Positions 1 through 8,657 of a stretch of 37,031 bases of DNA are shown here, in pieces; within the stretch, counting starts at the first letter, position 1; each line of letters starts with the position of its first letter. The translations under genes were made by a program, and so were the position numbers. Source of the stretch: Deltaproteobacteria bacterium (GTDB lineage Bacteria > Desulfobacterota > Syntrophobacteria > BM002); NCBI GenBank assembly GCA_022340515.1, contig JAJDNT010000098.1, forward strand, positions 1 through 37,031, given 5' to 3'. The notes beneath the pieces were generated by a model. It ran no database searches. It was not told the DNA's origin and was given only the letters and a program-made list of their open reading frames with translations.

Positions 1-152
1 GATTTTTGTTGAGATGCCGCAATCTATGGGGATATTTATTCATCAGGTGACGAGGTTTTGGTGGTATGTTATACAGTTAGGTAGACATTCATATTTTGAC
101 CCGCAATGCAGATGTGACCGATTGCGGCAAGCGAAAGGAAGGGAGCTGGAGG

Positions 153-434
153 GTGAAAGGCAAGCTTTTACTGTCGGTGGTTATAGTTTCTTTGTCTCTA
201 TCAACCGTGATTCAGGCTGGCACCTTCGAGAATACGGATCCGGACCCCTATAAATACGAAGCCACTATTGACGGGGTTCCGTCCTATGGCACCATCTATG
301 GTAATTCGGCGCTGTATGACTTCTGTAATCATGGCTGTGTTCTCAAACTTATTGACACCGGCCAAACTATAGAAATGCAGCCGGATGACCACGTTATAAT
401 CGACAACGGTGAGTTGAATCGGCAGGATGATTGA
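153..434 (+). CDS. Small exported protein of unknown function
   Basis: This 93-residue protein is not one I recognise. The GTG at 153 is preferred because a GGGAG ribosome site lies 7 bases upstream and because the protein then begins directly with a signal peptide: a short basic start (VKGK), a hydrophobic stretch and a cleavage-like VIQA/G site at about residues 20-24. An in-frame ATG at 96 would add a non-signal-like extension. The mature part is short and acidic and has a Cys pair (DFCNHGC) that could form a disulfide in the periplasm. The sequence contains YGTIYGN and ends in an Asp-rich tail. It stands alone about 110 bp ahead of another small exported protein. The function is unknown. 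Confidence 0.6.
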   Translation: MKGKLLLSVVIVSLSLSTVIQAGTFENTDPDPYKYEATIDGVPSYGTIYGNSALYDFCNHGCVLKLIDTGQTIEMQPDDHVIIDNGELNRQDD

Positions 435-542
435 CTTCACCCAGATAGTTGCTTATCGTAGATTATTTTCATATCGGTCGGACATACGTCCGTTCCCATA
501 TTCCTGCATAGAAGGTCATACACTGTAAATGGAGGTCAAGCC

Positions 543-845
543 ATGAAAAGAGGATCATCTACCCCGCTCCGGCTAATTCTGCTCATAACGCTGACAATAC
601 TGACGGCTGGTCCAGTTTTCGCACAAGATCAGACAGTATTAGGCCCAGTTCGGTGTGGAACCAAGATAGTTCAGGTTGGTGACACCAAGGATCAAATTCT
701 CGCTAAGTGCGGCCAACCCACCAAGATAGACCCCGGAAGTCGAGGAGGGGGTGAAACCTGGTACTACGATGGATCCAGCGGTAATTTCAAAGGTTTTCTT
801 AGATTCACTGGGCCAGAACTCACGAGTATAGAGAGAAGCAATTAA
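543..845 (+). CDS. DUF2845-type exported protein
   Basis: This 100-residue protein has an N-terminal signal peptide (basic MKRG, hydrophobic core, PVFA/Q cleavage near residue 27). The mature part has the pattern of the DUF2845 family: CGTKIVQVGDTKDQILAKCGQPT, i.e. two cysteines (38 and 56) around a GDTK-xx-I-x-x-K-CGxP turn, followed by a WYYD strand. This fold resembles the small SmpA/OmlA-like periplasmic domains. A strong GGAGG site sits about 7 bases before the ATG. It is probably a periplasmic or envelope-associated protein; no specific role can be assigned from the family or from its neighbours. Confidence 0.75.
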   Translation: MKRGSSTPLRLILLITLTILTAGPVFAQDQTVLGPVRCGTKIVQVGDTKDQILAKCGQPTKIDPGSRGGGETWYYDGSSGNFKGFLRFTGPELTSIERSN

Positions 846-987
846 GACTTTGCTCAGCCCATACTTCAGCACTCCTCATTTTCAGCCTGGCAAAGGTTGG
901 CACGGGACGTTCGGGTTCAAAGGGACATGCCCTGCTGGCGGACTCCTGCAATGAAACCGGTCTATCTTACTCACAACACCCGGTGAG

Positions 988-2958
988 GTGATGACCCACG
1001 CGGAAGCAGAACTGCTAAAAGAACTCGAAGAGCGGTTACAGTTCGAAACGCTGCTGGCCGATATCTCGGCGCGCTTTGTCAATCTGCCTGCGGACCAGAT
1101 AGACGGCGAAATTGAAAAGGCCCAGCGCAGTGTTTGCGAATGCCTCGGGCTGGACCTGTCTTCGCTTTGGCAGTTGTCGGCCGAGAACCCGCATTTACTC
1201 ACCCTGACCCACCTCTATCGACCCCTGGAAGGCCCGCCGATTCCCGAGCCCATGGATGCGCAGGAGTATTTTCCCTGGACCCTGGAGCAACTTATGGCCG
1301 GCAAGGTCGTTGCGGTTTCATCCACTGAGGAGGTGCCAGCGGAGGCAGCCCGCGATCAGCAGGCCTGGCGCCATTTTGGTATCAAGACTTCATTGGGCTT
1401 CCCGCTGTCGATCGGGGGAGGGCCGCTCATTGGCGTCTTGTCCTTCAACACCATGCGGGAGAAACGTCCCTGGCCTGAACCGCTGGTGAAACGGCTGCAA
1501 CTGGTGGCGCAGATCTTCACCAATGCCCTTGTTCGAAAGGATGCGGACCGTGACTTGCGTGAGAGCGAGGCCCGCCTCAGTTTGGCCACAAGCGCCGCGG
1601 AGGCCGGGTTGTGGAGCATGGAGATCAACACCCGCAAGGTCTGGGCTTCGGCAAAAACCCGGGAGCTGTTTCATTTTACTCTGAATGAAGAACTCAACTA
1701 TGAAAGCTTCCTCAAGGTAATCCATCCCGAAGATCGTGAGAGGGTCAACCAGGCTGTGCAGCAGGCACTCCATCCCGAAGAGAAGCTCCATGTCGATTAC
1801 CGGATCGAACTCACCGACGGCAGCATCCGATGGATAGCTGCAAGCGGTCAACGGTATCTTGATTCAACCGCAGGACTGGACCGTCTGATGGGCGTGGCGA
1901 TTGACATCAGCCACCGCAAGCGGCTGGAGGAGCAGTGCCAGGCGAGGCTCCGAGAGATCGAAGAACTCAAGAAGCAAGTGGAGCAAGAGAACATCTCTCT
2001 CCGCGAGGAAATAAGGCTCCTGTCGCCGCATTCGGATGTCGTCGCCAAAAGCGCTGCGATGAAGCAGGTGCTGGCCATGGTCGAGCAGGTGGCCCCCACG
2101 GACTCCACCGTGCTTCTCACCGGTGAGACCGGCACCGGCAAGGAAGTAATTGCCCGGCAAATCCACAATCTCAGCAACCGCAAGGCTCGGCCAATGGTGA
2201 CGGTCAACTGCGCCTCATTGCCACCAACCCTCATCGAGTCCGAACTGTTCGGCCGCGAAAAGGGAGCCTTTACCGGCGCCATGTCCCGAATGGTGGGCCG
2301 TTTCGAGCTCGCCCATGGGTCCACCCTCTTTCTCGACGAGATCGGCGATCTCCCCTTAGAGCTTCAGACCAAACTCCTCCGCGTCCTGGAGGAAGGCCGT
2401 TTCGAGCGCTTGGGCTCCACCAAGTCCATTCAGGTGAATGTCCGCGTCATCGCAGCCTCTAACCGTGATCTCGAGCAGGAGATTCAGGCGGGCAAGTTCA
2501 GAAAAGATCTGTATTACCGGCTGAGTGTCTTCCCCATCATAATCCCCCCCCTATGCGAGCGGCCCGATGACATCCCGCTCCTGGTCTGGGCTTTTATCCG
2601 GCAGTTCGAGAAGCGCATGGGCAAATACATCCAGAGCGTACCGAAGCGGAGTCTGGAGGCTCTCCAACGGTATCCCTGGCCCGGCAATGCCCGGGAGCTC
2701 CGTAATGTCATCGAGCATGCCATGATCGTGAGTCCCGATAAAACCTTGGTGGTGAATCCTCCGACCCCTGCGGCGGCTAAGAGATCTGCGGAGACACAGA
2801 GCCTCCAAGAGGTGGAGCGGCTCCACATCCTGCGTGTGCTGGAGGAGACCGGCTGGCGTGTGGCGGGCAAGCGAGGGGCCGCCAAGGTCCTGGGACTGAA
2901 ACCCACCACCCTGGAAGCACGGATGAAGAGACTCGGGATCACAAGAGCCAAACAATGA
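988..2958 (+). CDS. Sigma-54-dependent transcriptional activator (GAF-PAS-AAA+-Fis HTH)
   Basis: This 656-residue enhancer-binding protein activates sigma-54 RNA polymerase. In order it has a GAF-like sensor (about 15-185), a PAS domain (about 195-310), a short coiled coil, an AAA+ module (about 345-570) and a C-terminal Fis-type helix-turn-helix (about 613-652). In the AAA+ part, Walker A is GETGTGKE (379-386), the sigma-54 contact loop is an intact GAFTGA (426-431), and Walker B is LFLDE (447-451). There is no receiver domain, so it should respond to a small ligand or redox cue through GAF/PAS rather than to a histidine kinase. The start is GTG 988 or the ATG directly after it; neither has a well-spaced ribosome site. 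The next gene on the same strand is preceded by a sigma-54-like promoter, its likely target. Confidence 0.95.
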   Translation: MMTHAEAELLKELEERLQFETLLADISARFVNLPADQIDGEIEKAQRSVCECLGLDLSSLWQLSAENPHLLTLTHLYRPLEGPPIPEPMDAQEYFPWTLEQLMAGKVVAVSSTEEVPAEAARDQQAWRHFGIKTSLGFPLSIGGGPLIGVLSFNTMREKRPWPEPLVKRLQLVAQIFTNALVRKDADRDLRESEARLSLATSAAEAGLWSMEINTRKVWASAKTRELFHFTLNEELNYESFLKVIHPEDRERVNQAVQQALHPEEKLHVDYRIELTDGSIRWIAASGQRYLDSTAGLDRLMGVAIDISHRKRLEEQCQARLREIEELKKQVEQENISLREEIRLLSPHSDVVAKSAAMKQVLAMVEQVAPTDSTVLLTGETGTGKEVIARQIHNLSNRKARPMVTVNCASLPPTLIESELFGREKGAFTGAMSRMVGRFELAHGSTLFLDEIGDLPLELQTKLLRVLEEGRFERLGSTKSIQVNVRVIAASNRDLEQEIQAGKFRKDLYYRLSVFPIIIPPLCERPDDIPLLVWAFIRQFEKRMGKYIQSVPKRSLEALQRYPWPGNARELRNVIEHAMIVSPDKTLVVNPPTPAAAKRSAETQSLQEVERLHILRVLEETGWRVAGKRGAAKVLGLKPTTLEARMKRLGITRAKQ

Positions 2959-2962
2959 TCCC

Positions 2963-2995
2963 AACATATTGGGATTTTCCCAAAATATTGTGTTG
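2963..2995. promoter_or_regulatory. Imperfect inverted repeat, candidate upstream activator site
   Basis: Directly after the regulator stop codon, ATATTGGGA faces TCCCAAAATAT across a TTT spacer, with CAAC/GTTG at the outer edges. It lies about 100 bp upstream of the sigma-54-like promoter at 3091, the usual distance for an enhancer-binding protein site. It has no T-run, so it is a poor intrinsic terminator. Assignment as the binding site of the 988-2958 regulator is inference. Confidence 0.4.
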
Positions 2996-3090
2996 AGTTC
3001 AGATTCATTCTTATCTGGTTTCTATATTTCTCTACTTAAAATTCCTGACATTAGAGGAGCTTACAAGATATTTACCTTCCTCCTTCTCCT

Positions 3091-3106
3091 TGGCACGAAT
3101 CTCGCT
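3091..3106 (+). promoter_or_regulatory. Sigma-54 (-24/-12) promoter
   Basis: TGGCACG, four bases, then TCGCT matches the -24/-12 consensus TGGCACG-N4-TTGCW with a single mismatch; the essential GG and GC are 10 bases apart. It is on the coding strand, 128 bp before the ATG of the ABM-domain gene, and just downstream of a sigma-54 activator gene. It probably drives the 3234-8422 gene set. Confidence 0.65.
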
Positions 3107-3233
3107 CACCTCTCCTGCATTCCCGTCCACCTTACCCCATTAGGTTCTAATAAATGATGTAGCACAACGCGATCTCCACGACGGGAACATCTCGGACACA
3201 ACTCTCTACTCAGGCCGTAACAGGAGAAGAGCA

Positions 3234-3569
3234 ATGATCCATGCGAGCGTCCAAATGAGGTTCGTGCCAGACAAGTTTATCGAAGCACGGGATATTCTCC
3301 TCGCCCTGGTGGAGTCCACCCAGTTTACCCCCGGATGTCTGGGGTGCGACCTCTACCAGGGCATATCAGAACCTCACACCCTCTTATTCGAGCAATGGTG
3401 GGAGACCCAGGCCGACCTGGACAGGTATCTGCGCTCGGACCCATATCAGCGCGTGATCCTGGCCATGGAGATGGCAATGGAAAATCCCCTCATCAAATTC
3501 AGCGAAATCTCGCACATTGCCGGTTTGGAGACTATCGAAAGAGCACGAAGCACTATTGTAAATCAATAG
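3234..3569 (+). CDS. ABM-domain (antibiotic biosynthesis monooxygenase fold) protein
   Basis: This 111-residue cytoplasmic protein has the ferredoxin-like dimeric alpha/beta barrel signature of the ABM/YgiN family: an opening strand (MIHASVQMRF), a helix (FIEARDILLALVEST), then GCLGCDLYQ, LFEQWWETQADLDRYLRSDPYQ and a closing helix. Family members are cofactor-free quinol monooxygenases or ligand-binding, heme-degrading and stress proteins, so the family alone does not fix a substrate. AGGAG lies 8 bases before the ATG. It is the first gene after the sigma-54-like promoter at 3091 and lies 120 bp before the FadL-like gene, which suggests a role in handling an aromatic or quinoid compound. That link is inferred from context only. 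Confidence 0.8.
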   Translation: MIHASVQMRFVPDKFIEARDILLALVESTQFTPGCLGCDLYQGISEPHTLLFEQWWETQADLDRYLRSDPYQRVILAMEMAMENPLIKFSEISHIAGLETIERARSTIVNQ

Positions 3570-3689
3570 GAAGTTTACCTCATTGCGAAGAAAAGAGGAT
3601 TCAGTTGATCCTCTGCACAACACCCACGGCAAGGCCGGAGAGCATGGCGTGGGATGACTCAGGAGAGATGCTGGAGAAAGGAGGCCAAA

Positions 3690-4958
3690 ATGGATGGTTT
3701 CTGCCGCAGCTTGTTCCTGACAGTACTATGTGTCCTTTTCGCTGTCACCTCGGTTCAGGCGGGTGCACTCACACTTTACGAACAGGCGACCCCGGACATG
3801 GGGGTGGCAGCTGCCGGCCGCCAGGCCGCAGCTCAGGATGCCTCAACCGCCAGCGGCAACCCCGCGGGAATGACCCGGCTGGATCGCTCCCAGGCGGAGG
3901 GGGGTTTCCTGGGCATCTACCCGAAGACCAAGTTCAAGGTCCAAGAGACGAGTGAATCAGGCGGTGGAGTGGGCAACGCCGGGTATTTTTCCCCGGGCGG
4001 AACGCTTTACTATGTTCACAGCCTGAGCCAGGACCTGAAGCTGGGGATGGGCCTGGGGTCTTACATGGGCGCGGGATTGGACTACGGCGACAAGTGGGCC
4101 GGCCGCTACTACGCCGAGAAGGTGGAGCTCTTCACGGTGTTTATCAACCCGAGTGTGGGCTACCGGGTCAGCCCCTGGCTGTCCATCGGGGCCGGCGTCA
4201 ATGTTGTTTACGGGGAGATGAGCGCCAAGACAGCGATCAATACACTAGGATCGGATGACGGCCGTCTCAAGTACGATGCCTCGGATGTGGGCTACGGATT
4301 CAACGCCGGGGCCCTGTTGGAGGTGAGCCCTCAGACCCGCTTCGGCATCACCTATATCTCCGAGGTACAGCTTGATTTCAAAGACGAACCCAAGTTCGAC
4401 AATATCGAGGGCACCGGCATTGAGGCTCTCCTGCGGGCCTCTGGGGTAATCGACTCCGATCTCAAGGTCAACTGGAACATACCCCAGCAGGTCGCCATCG
4501 GCGCTTATCAAGAACTCACCCAGGATCTGGTGCTGGTGGCCACGGTCAACTGGCAGGACTGGAGCAGTTTGGGAGGTGCTGAGATCTCGGTGCCCGTCGA
4601 CGGCAGCACCGCTAGTACAGAACTGCAGTGGAGAGACACCTATCACGTGGGTTTGGGGGCCTACTACCGGGTGGCGGAGCCCTGGCAGCTCATGCTCGGC
4701 TGGGCCTACGACACCTCGCCTATTTCAAGCACCAAGGACCGCTCGCCCGCCATGCCGGTGGACCGCCAAATCCGCTACGCCGCCGGGGTGCAGTACGAAT
4801 GGAACAAGGATATAGCCTTAGGGTTCGCCTACACTCTCATCGACGCCGGAGATTGCAAGATCAACAAGAAGGGAGGCGCCGTCACCGGTGACCTCGAGGG
4901 GAAATACGATCCCAACCTTATTCATGCCTTTAACCTGAATTTTGTCTACCGGTTCTAG
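3690..4958 (+). CDS. FadL/TodX/OmpP1-family outer-membrane transport protein
   Basis: This 422-residue beta-barrel protein belongs to the family that lets hydrophobic molecules (long-chain fatty acids, toluene, xylene) cross the outer membrane. ATG 3690 is chosen because AAGGAGG lies 5-6 bases upstream and a clean signal peptide follows (cleavage near SVQA/G, residue 24). The in-frame ATG at 3654 only adds a polar extension. After the signal comes the family's N-terminal hatch motif (ALTLYEQATPDMGVAAAG, then ASGNPAGM with the conserved NPAGM). The body shows alternating beta strands and it ends in YRF, the terminal aromatic residue used for barrel assembly. It lies between an ABM protein and an exported DUF4410 lipoprotein/arylsulfatase pair, fitting uptake of a hydrophobic substrate. 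Confidence 0.92.
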   Translation: MDGFCRSLFLTVLCVLFAVTSVQAGALTLYEQATPDMGVAAAGRQAAAQDASTASGNPAGMTRLDRSQAEGGFLGIYPKTKFKVQETSESGGGVGNAGYFSPGGTLYYVHSLSQDLKLGMGLGSYMGAGLDYGDKWAGRYYAEKVELFTVFINPSVGYRVSPWLSIGAGVNVVYGEMSAKTAINTLGSDDGRLKYDASDVGYGFNAGALLEVSPQTRFGITYISEVQLDFKDEPKFDNIEGTGIEALLRASGVIDSDLKVNWNIPQQVAIGAYQELTQDLVLVATVNWQDWSSLGGAEISVPVDGSTASTELQWRDTYHVGLGAYYRVAEPWQLMLGWAYDTSPISSTKDRSPAMPVDRQIRYAAGVQYEWNKDIALGFAYTLIDAGDCKINKKGGAVTGDLEGKYDPNLIHAFNLNFVYRF

Positions 4959-5073
4959 AAACGGCCGCCTAAGAAAAAAATCCGTGGGGTAGGTGGTCAA
5001 GCAAATCTACAACCCGGTGCTAGTCATTTTGACATTAAGCGGTTTAAACCTTGCCAAAAAGAGGAGAAAAATT

Positions 5074-5826
5074 ATGAAAGGGTTAACTAAATTCGGACTT
5101 GTGACTTCTATGGTGCTGGCCATGGCGGTCGGCTGCGGGCCGACGAAGGTGCAGCAAGAGAAGATGTCCCTCACCTTGCTACCGAGGCCTGACCTCATTT
5201 TGGTCTATGACTTTGCTGTGTCGCCAGATGAGGTCAAGCTGGACACCGGGCTCAGTGCAGAGCTCAAGCAGCAATACGAGGAGTACAAAGGAACCTCGCG
5301 CACCGCCGAGGAAGTCAAGGTGGGCCACAAGGTGGCCAACGCGGTGGCGGAAGAGCTGGTCAAGAAGATCCGCAGCTATGGGCTCTCGGCGGAGCGGGCC
5401 TTTGGCTTGCCGCAAGGCAAAGGCAAAGTTCTCATGGTCAAGGGCCAGCTCTTGTCCATCGACGAGGGCAACCGCACCGAACGAGTGGCCATCGGGCTGG
5501 GCGCCGGGCGGACCAGCGTCCAGGCCAATGTGCAGGTTTACGAACTCACCCCCCAGGGCATGCAACAGGTGGATACCCTGCGAGGCACTGCCAAGAGCGG
5601 CCGCAAGCCGGGCATGGCCGAGATGATGGGGGTTGGGGCCATTGCCGGCCACTTGCTCACTTCGACCGTGGTGAGCGGCGCTCTGTCCGGGGGCACCGAA
5701 GTGACCTCCGCCACGGTGGAGGCGGACGGCAAGAGGTTGGCGGAAAATATCGCCCAGGACCTGGGAAAATTCTTTGTCGACCAGGATTGGATTCCGCCGG
5801 ATGCGGTGAAGAAGTCGCTCCTTTAG
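5074..5826 (+). CDS. DUF4410-type lipoprotein
   Basis: This 250-residue protein starts at ATG 5074, with GAGGAG 6-7 bases upstream. The N-terminus is a lipoprotein signal: MKGLTKFGLV, a hydrophobic run and the lipobox MAVG/C with Cys21. The mature domain matches the DUF4410 pattern: a LILVYDFAVSPDEV strand, a helix with VANAVAEELVKKIRSYGL, KVLMVKGQLLSIDEGNRTERVAIGLGAGRTSV, and a late VEADGKRLAENIAQDLGKFFVDQ helix. These proteins are predicted to be anchored to a membrane facing the periplasm; no biochemical role is established. It sits 115 bp after the FadL-like gene and 70 bp before the arylsulfatase, so probably in the same transcript. Confidence 0.85.
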   Translation: MKGLTKFGLVTSMVLAMAVGCGPTKVQQEKMSLTLLPRPDLILVYDFAVSPDEVKLDTGLSAELKQQYEEYKGTSRTAEEVKVGHKVANAVAEELVKKIRSYGLSAERAFGLPQGKGKVLMVKGQLLSIDEGNRTERVAIGLGAGRTSVQANVQVYELTPQGMQQVDTLRGTAKSGRKPGMAEMMGVGAIAGHLLTSTVVSGALSGGTEVTSATVEADGKRLAENIAQDLGKFFVDQDWIPPDAVKKSLL

Positions 5827-5896
5827 GGCTTGATCCTCTCTCGATGCCAACTTGAAGCACAGGAGAAAACAACAATGTCAACGAAAGGAGCATGAC

Positions 5897-8422
5897 ATGA
5901 ACCAGAAAAACCGATCAATTGCGGTGGCGATTGCCGTCATGCTGATTGTTATTACCTTCACGGCCTTGCCGGTCACGGCGCAGAAAGTCACCGGCGTGCT
6001 GGGCTCGCCCAGCGCCACCACGACCATCAGCAACAAGCAACTTCCACCGCCCGACCCGAAGTTTGACGGTGTAATCAAGCAAGATGCCCTGCAGTCGAAA
6101 CCCTGGTGGGCGCCGCGGGTGGTGCCGCCGAAGGGCGCGCCCAACGTACTGCTGATCATCACCGACGACGCCGGCTTCGGGGTGCCCAGCACCTTCGGCG
6201 GTGTGATCCCCACGCCGGCCATGGACCGCCTCGCCAAAGAAGGTCTGCGCTACAACCGGGTCTTTTCCACCGCCCTGTGCTCGCCGACGCGGGCCGCACT
6301 CATAACCGGGCGCAACCACCACTCGGTGGGCTTCGGGGTGATCTCGGAGCAGGCCACGGGCTTTCCGGGTTACAACAGCATCATCGGCAAGGACAAGGCC
6401 ACCATCGGGCGCATCCTGCTCGACAATGGCTACGCGACCTCGTGGTTCGGTAAGGACCACAACACGCCAGCCTTCGCGGCCAGCCAGGTCGGTCCTTTCG
6501 ACCAGTGGCCCACAGGCATGGGCTTCGAGTATTTTTACGGCTTTGTCGGTGGCGACGCCAACCAGTGGCAGCCGAACCTGTTCCGCAACACCACTCAGAT
6601 CTATCCATTTAAGGGCAAGGAGCCGGGAACCTGGAACCTTATCACCGCCATGGCGGATGACGCCATCGACTGGATGACGCGAATGCATCAGATCGATCCG
6701 AGCAAGCCGCTGTTCATCAAGTACGCGCCCGGCGCCACCCACGCACCGCACCATCCGACCAAGGAGTGGGTGGACAAGATCAGGGCGATGCATCTCTTCG
6801 ACGACGGCTACGAGAAGCTGCGCCAGCGCATCTTCGAGAACCAAAAGCGGCTCGGCGTGATCCCGAAGGACACGAAGCTGACGGCCTGGCCGAAGGACCT
6901 CTTGAAGCCGTGGGATGAACTCAGCCCCGAGGCGAAAAAACTCTTCATCCGCCAGGTTGAAATCTTCGCCGCCTATGCGGCCTACAACGACCACGAGATC
7001 GGGCGCGTAATCCAGCACTTCCAGAACCTCGGTAGGCTGGACAACACGTTCATCATCTACATCAACGGCGACAACGGCACCAGCGCCGAAGGCGGGCCGC
7101 TGGGCACGCCGAACGAGGTGGCGTTCTTCAATGGCCTCAACGAGCTGCCTATCGAGGTGCAGATGAAGTTCTACGACGTCTGGGGCACCGAGCAGACCTA
7201 CAACCACATGTCGGCCGGCTGGTCGTGGGCCTTCGACACACCCTTCGATTGGTTCAAGCAAAACGCCTCCAGGCTCGGCGGCACCAACCAGAACATGGTG
7301 GTGTCGTGGCCGGCGCGCATCAAGGACAAGGGTGGCCTGCGCGAGCAGTTCATCCATGTGATCGACGTCGTGCCCACCATCCTTGAGGCCGCTGCCATCA
7401 AAGCGCCGGAGATGGTGGATGGCATCAAGCAGGCGGCGATCGAGGGCACCAGCTTCGTCTACACCTTCGACGCCAAGAACGCCAAGGCGGAGTCGCGCCA
7501 CAAGACCCAGTACTTTGAGATGATGGGCCAGTGGGCGCTTTACCACAAGGGCTGGTTCCTTAGCACCAAGGTCAACCGCGCGCCATGGCAGGCCTTCGGC
7601 GCCGCGAATCCTGACCCGCTGAACAACCAGGTCTTCCAGCTTTATGACCTGACCAAGGACTTCAGCCAGGCCGAGGACATCGCCGGGAAATACCCGAAGA
7701 AGGTCAAGGAGATGCGAAAGATGTTCGTCGCCGAGGCCAAGAAGTACCAGGTCTTCCCGCTGGACGCTTCGGTAGCAGCCCGCATCGTGGCGCCGCGCCC
7801 CAACATCACGGCCGGCCGTAGCGAGTTCGTCTACACCCGGCCGATGACTGGGCTGCCGCAGGGCGACTCGCCGCTGCTGCTCAACACCTCCTATACCATC
7901 ACCGCAGAACTCGAAGTCCCGAAGGGCGGCGCCGAGGGAATGATCCTGACCTCGGGAGGACGCTTCGGTGGCTACGGCTTCTACCTGCTGAAGGACAAGC
8001 CGGTGTTCCTGTGGAACATGGTCGATCTCGAACGTATCAAGTGGGAAGGCGCTGAACCGCTTCCCCCTGGGCGGCACACAGTCGAGTTCGACTTTAACTA
8101 CGAGGGTATCGGCCCCGGCACGCTCACCTTCAACAACTTCAGCGGCGTCGGCCGGCCGGGCACTGGGACGCTAAAGGTGGACGGCAAGGTGGTGGCCACC
8201 AAGAAGATGGAGAAAACCCTGCCCATGATCCTGCAGTGGGACGAGAGCTTCGACATCGGCTCCGACACGCTCACCGGCGTGAACGACGGGGACTACAAGC
8301 CGCCGTTTCCGCTGACCGCCAAGCTCAACAAGCTGGCGATCAAGGTCGATCGTCCGCACTTGTCGCCCGCGGACATCAAGAAGCTCGAGGCGGCGATGTT
8401 GGAAAAGGCGAAAAGCGACTGA
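5897..8422 (+). CDS. Exported arylsulfatase (type I, formylglycine-dependent)
   Basis: This 841-residue enzyme should hydrolyse sulfate esters in the periplasm. ATG 5897 has AAAGGAG upstream and gives a signal peptide (MNQKNRSIAV, hydrophobic core, PVTA/Q near residue 30); the in-frame ATG at 5852 would disturb it. The sulfatase signature CSPTRAALITGRN starts at Cys128, the residue converted to formylglycine. Metal ligands are visible at D90-D91 (ITDDAG) and D392-N393 (GDNG). After about residue 620 there is a C-terminal beta-sandwich-like domain, making it longer than the usual ~550-residue enzymes and like the 750-850-residue bacterial arylsulfatases. No formylglycine-generating enzyme or anaerobic maturase is in the window. 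Third codon positions are almost all G or C, unlike the AT-richer lipoprotein genes downstream, which hints at transfer. Confidence 0.93.
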   Translation: MNQKNRSIAVAIAVMLIVITFTALPVTAQKVTGVLGSPSATTTISNKQLPPPDPKFDGVIKQDALQSKPWWAPRVVPPKGAPNVLLIITDDAGFGVPSTFGGVIPTPAMDRLAKEGLRYNRVFSTALCSPTRAALITGRNHHSVGFGVISEQATGFPGYNSIIGKDKATIGRILLDNGYATSWFGKDHNTPAFAASQVGPFDQWPTGMGFEYFYGFVGGDANQWQPNLFRNTTQIYPFKGKEPGTWNLITAMADDAIDWMTRMHQIDPSKPLFIKYAPGATHAPHHPTKEWVDKIRAMHLFDDGYEKLRQRIFENQKRLGVIPKDTKLTAWPKDLLKPWDELSPEAKKLFIRQVEIFAAYAAYNDHEIGRVIQHFQNLGRLDNTFIIYINGDNGTSAEGGPLGTPNEVAFFNGLNELPIEVQMKFYDVWGTEQTYNHMSAGWSWAFDTPFDWFKQNASRLGGTNQNMVVSWPARIKDKGGLREQFIHVIDVVPTILEAAAIKAPEMVDGIKQAAIEGTSFVYTFDAKNAKAESRHKTQYFEMMGQWALYHKGWFLSTKVNRAPWQAFGAANPDPLNNQVFQLYDLTKDFSQAEDIAGKYPKKVKEMRKMFVAEAKKYQVFPLDASVAARIVAPRPNITAGRSEFVYTRPMTGLPQGDSPLLLNTSYTITAELEVPKGGAEGMILTSGGRFGGYGFYLLKDKPVFLWNMVDLERIKWEGAEPLPPGRHTVEFDFNYEGIGPGTLTFNNFSGVGRPGTGTLKVDGKVVATKKMEKTLPMILQWDESFDIGSDTLTGVNDGDYKPPFPLTAKLNKLAIKVDRPHLSPADIKKLEAAMLEKAKSD

Positions 8423-8440
8423 TCTCGCTTCCGGCTGCGA

Positions 8441-8479
8441 GAAGCGCAGACCGTGCGTCCCACGCACGGTCTGCGCTTC
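8441..8479. terminator. Perfect 18-bp hairpin after the arylsulfatase
   Basis: The arm GAAGCGCAGACCGTGCGT (8441-8458) is an exact reverse complement of 8462-8479 with a CCC loop. It follows the arylsulfatase stop by 18 bases. The downstream run (AGTCTTCCT) is only weakly T-rich, so it may end transcription inefficiently or protect the 3' end of the mRNA. Confidence 0.7.
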
Positions 8480-8657
8480 AGTCTTCCTGAGGTCGCCCCG
8501 AAAGGTGGATGGCAATGTTGGCCACCACCGCGCTCCTGAAGCTCCGGATCATTGATACTTGACTATCCAGCCTGGGGAGATAAGAAATAGCTTTATATGC
8601 GAGATAGACGAAGATAGAGCAGCGGTTTACACCTAAGGGAATTAGAAGGAGTTCAAA

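Noticed and set aside
14-253. A 79-codon frame at the left edge
   Set aside because: It overlaps the better-supported exported protein at 153 in another frame and lacks a ribosome site or domain.
897-915. TGGCACG before the activator gene, as a sigma-54 promoter
   Set aside because: The -12 part reads GTTC instead of TTGC at the required spacing, so the essential GC is missing.
3335-3955. A 206-codon frame across the ABM-FadL junction
   Set aside because: It overlaps two well-supported genes in another frame, and its Gly/Pro/Arg-rich make-up is typical of out-of-frame translation.
5915-8077. A 720-codon open frame on the minus strand
   Set aside because: It is the antisense of the arylsulfatase gene, whose GC-rich third positions remove stop codons from the opposite strand. 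It has no recognisable domain and no ribosome site.
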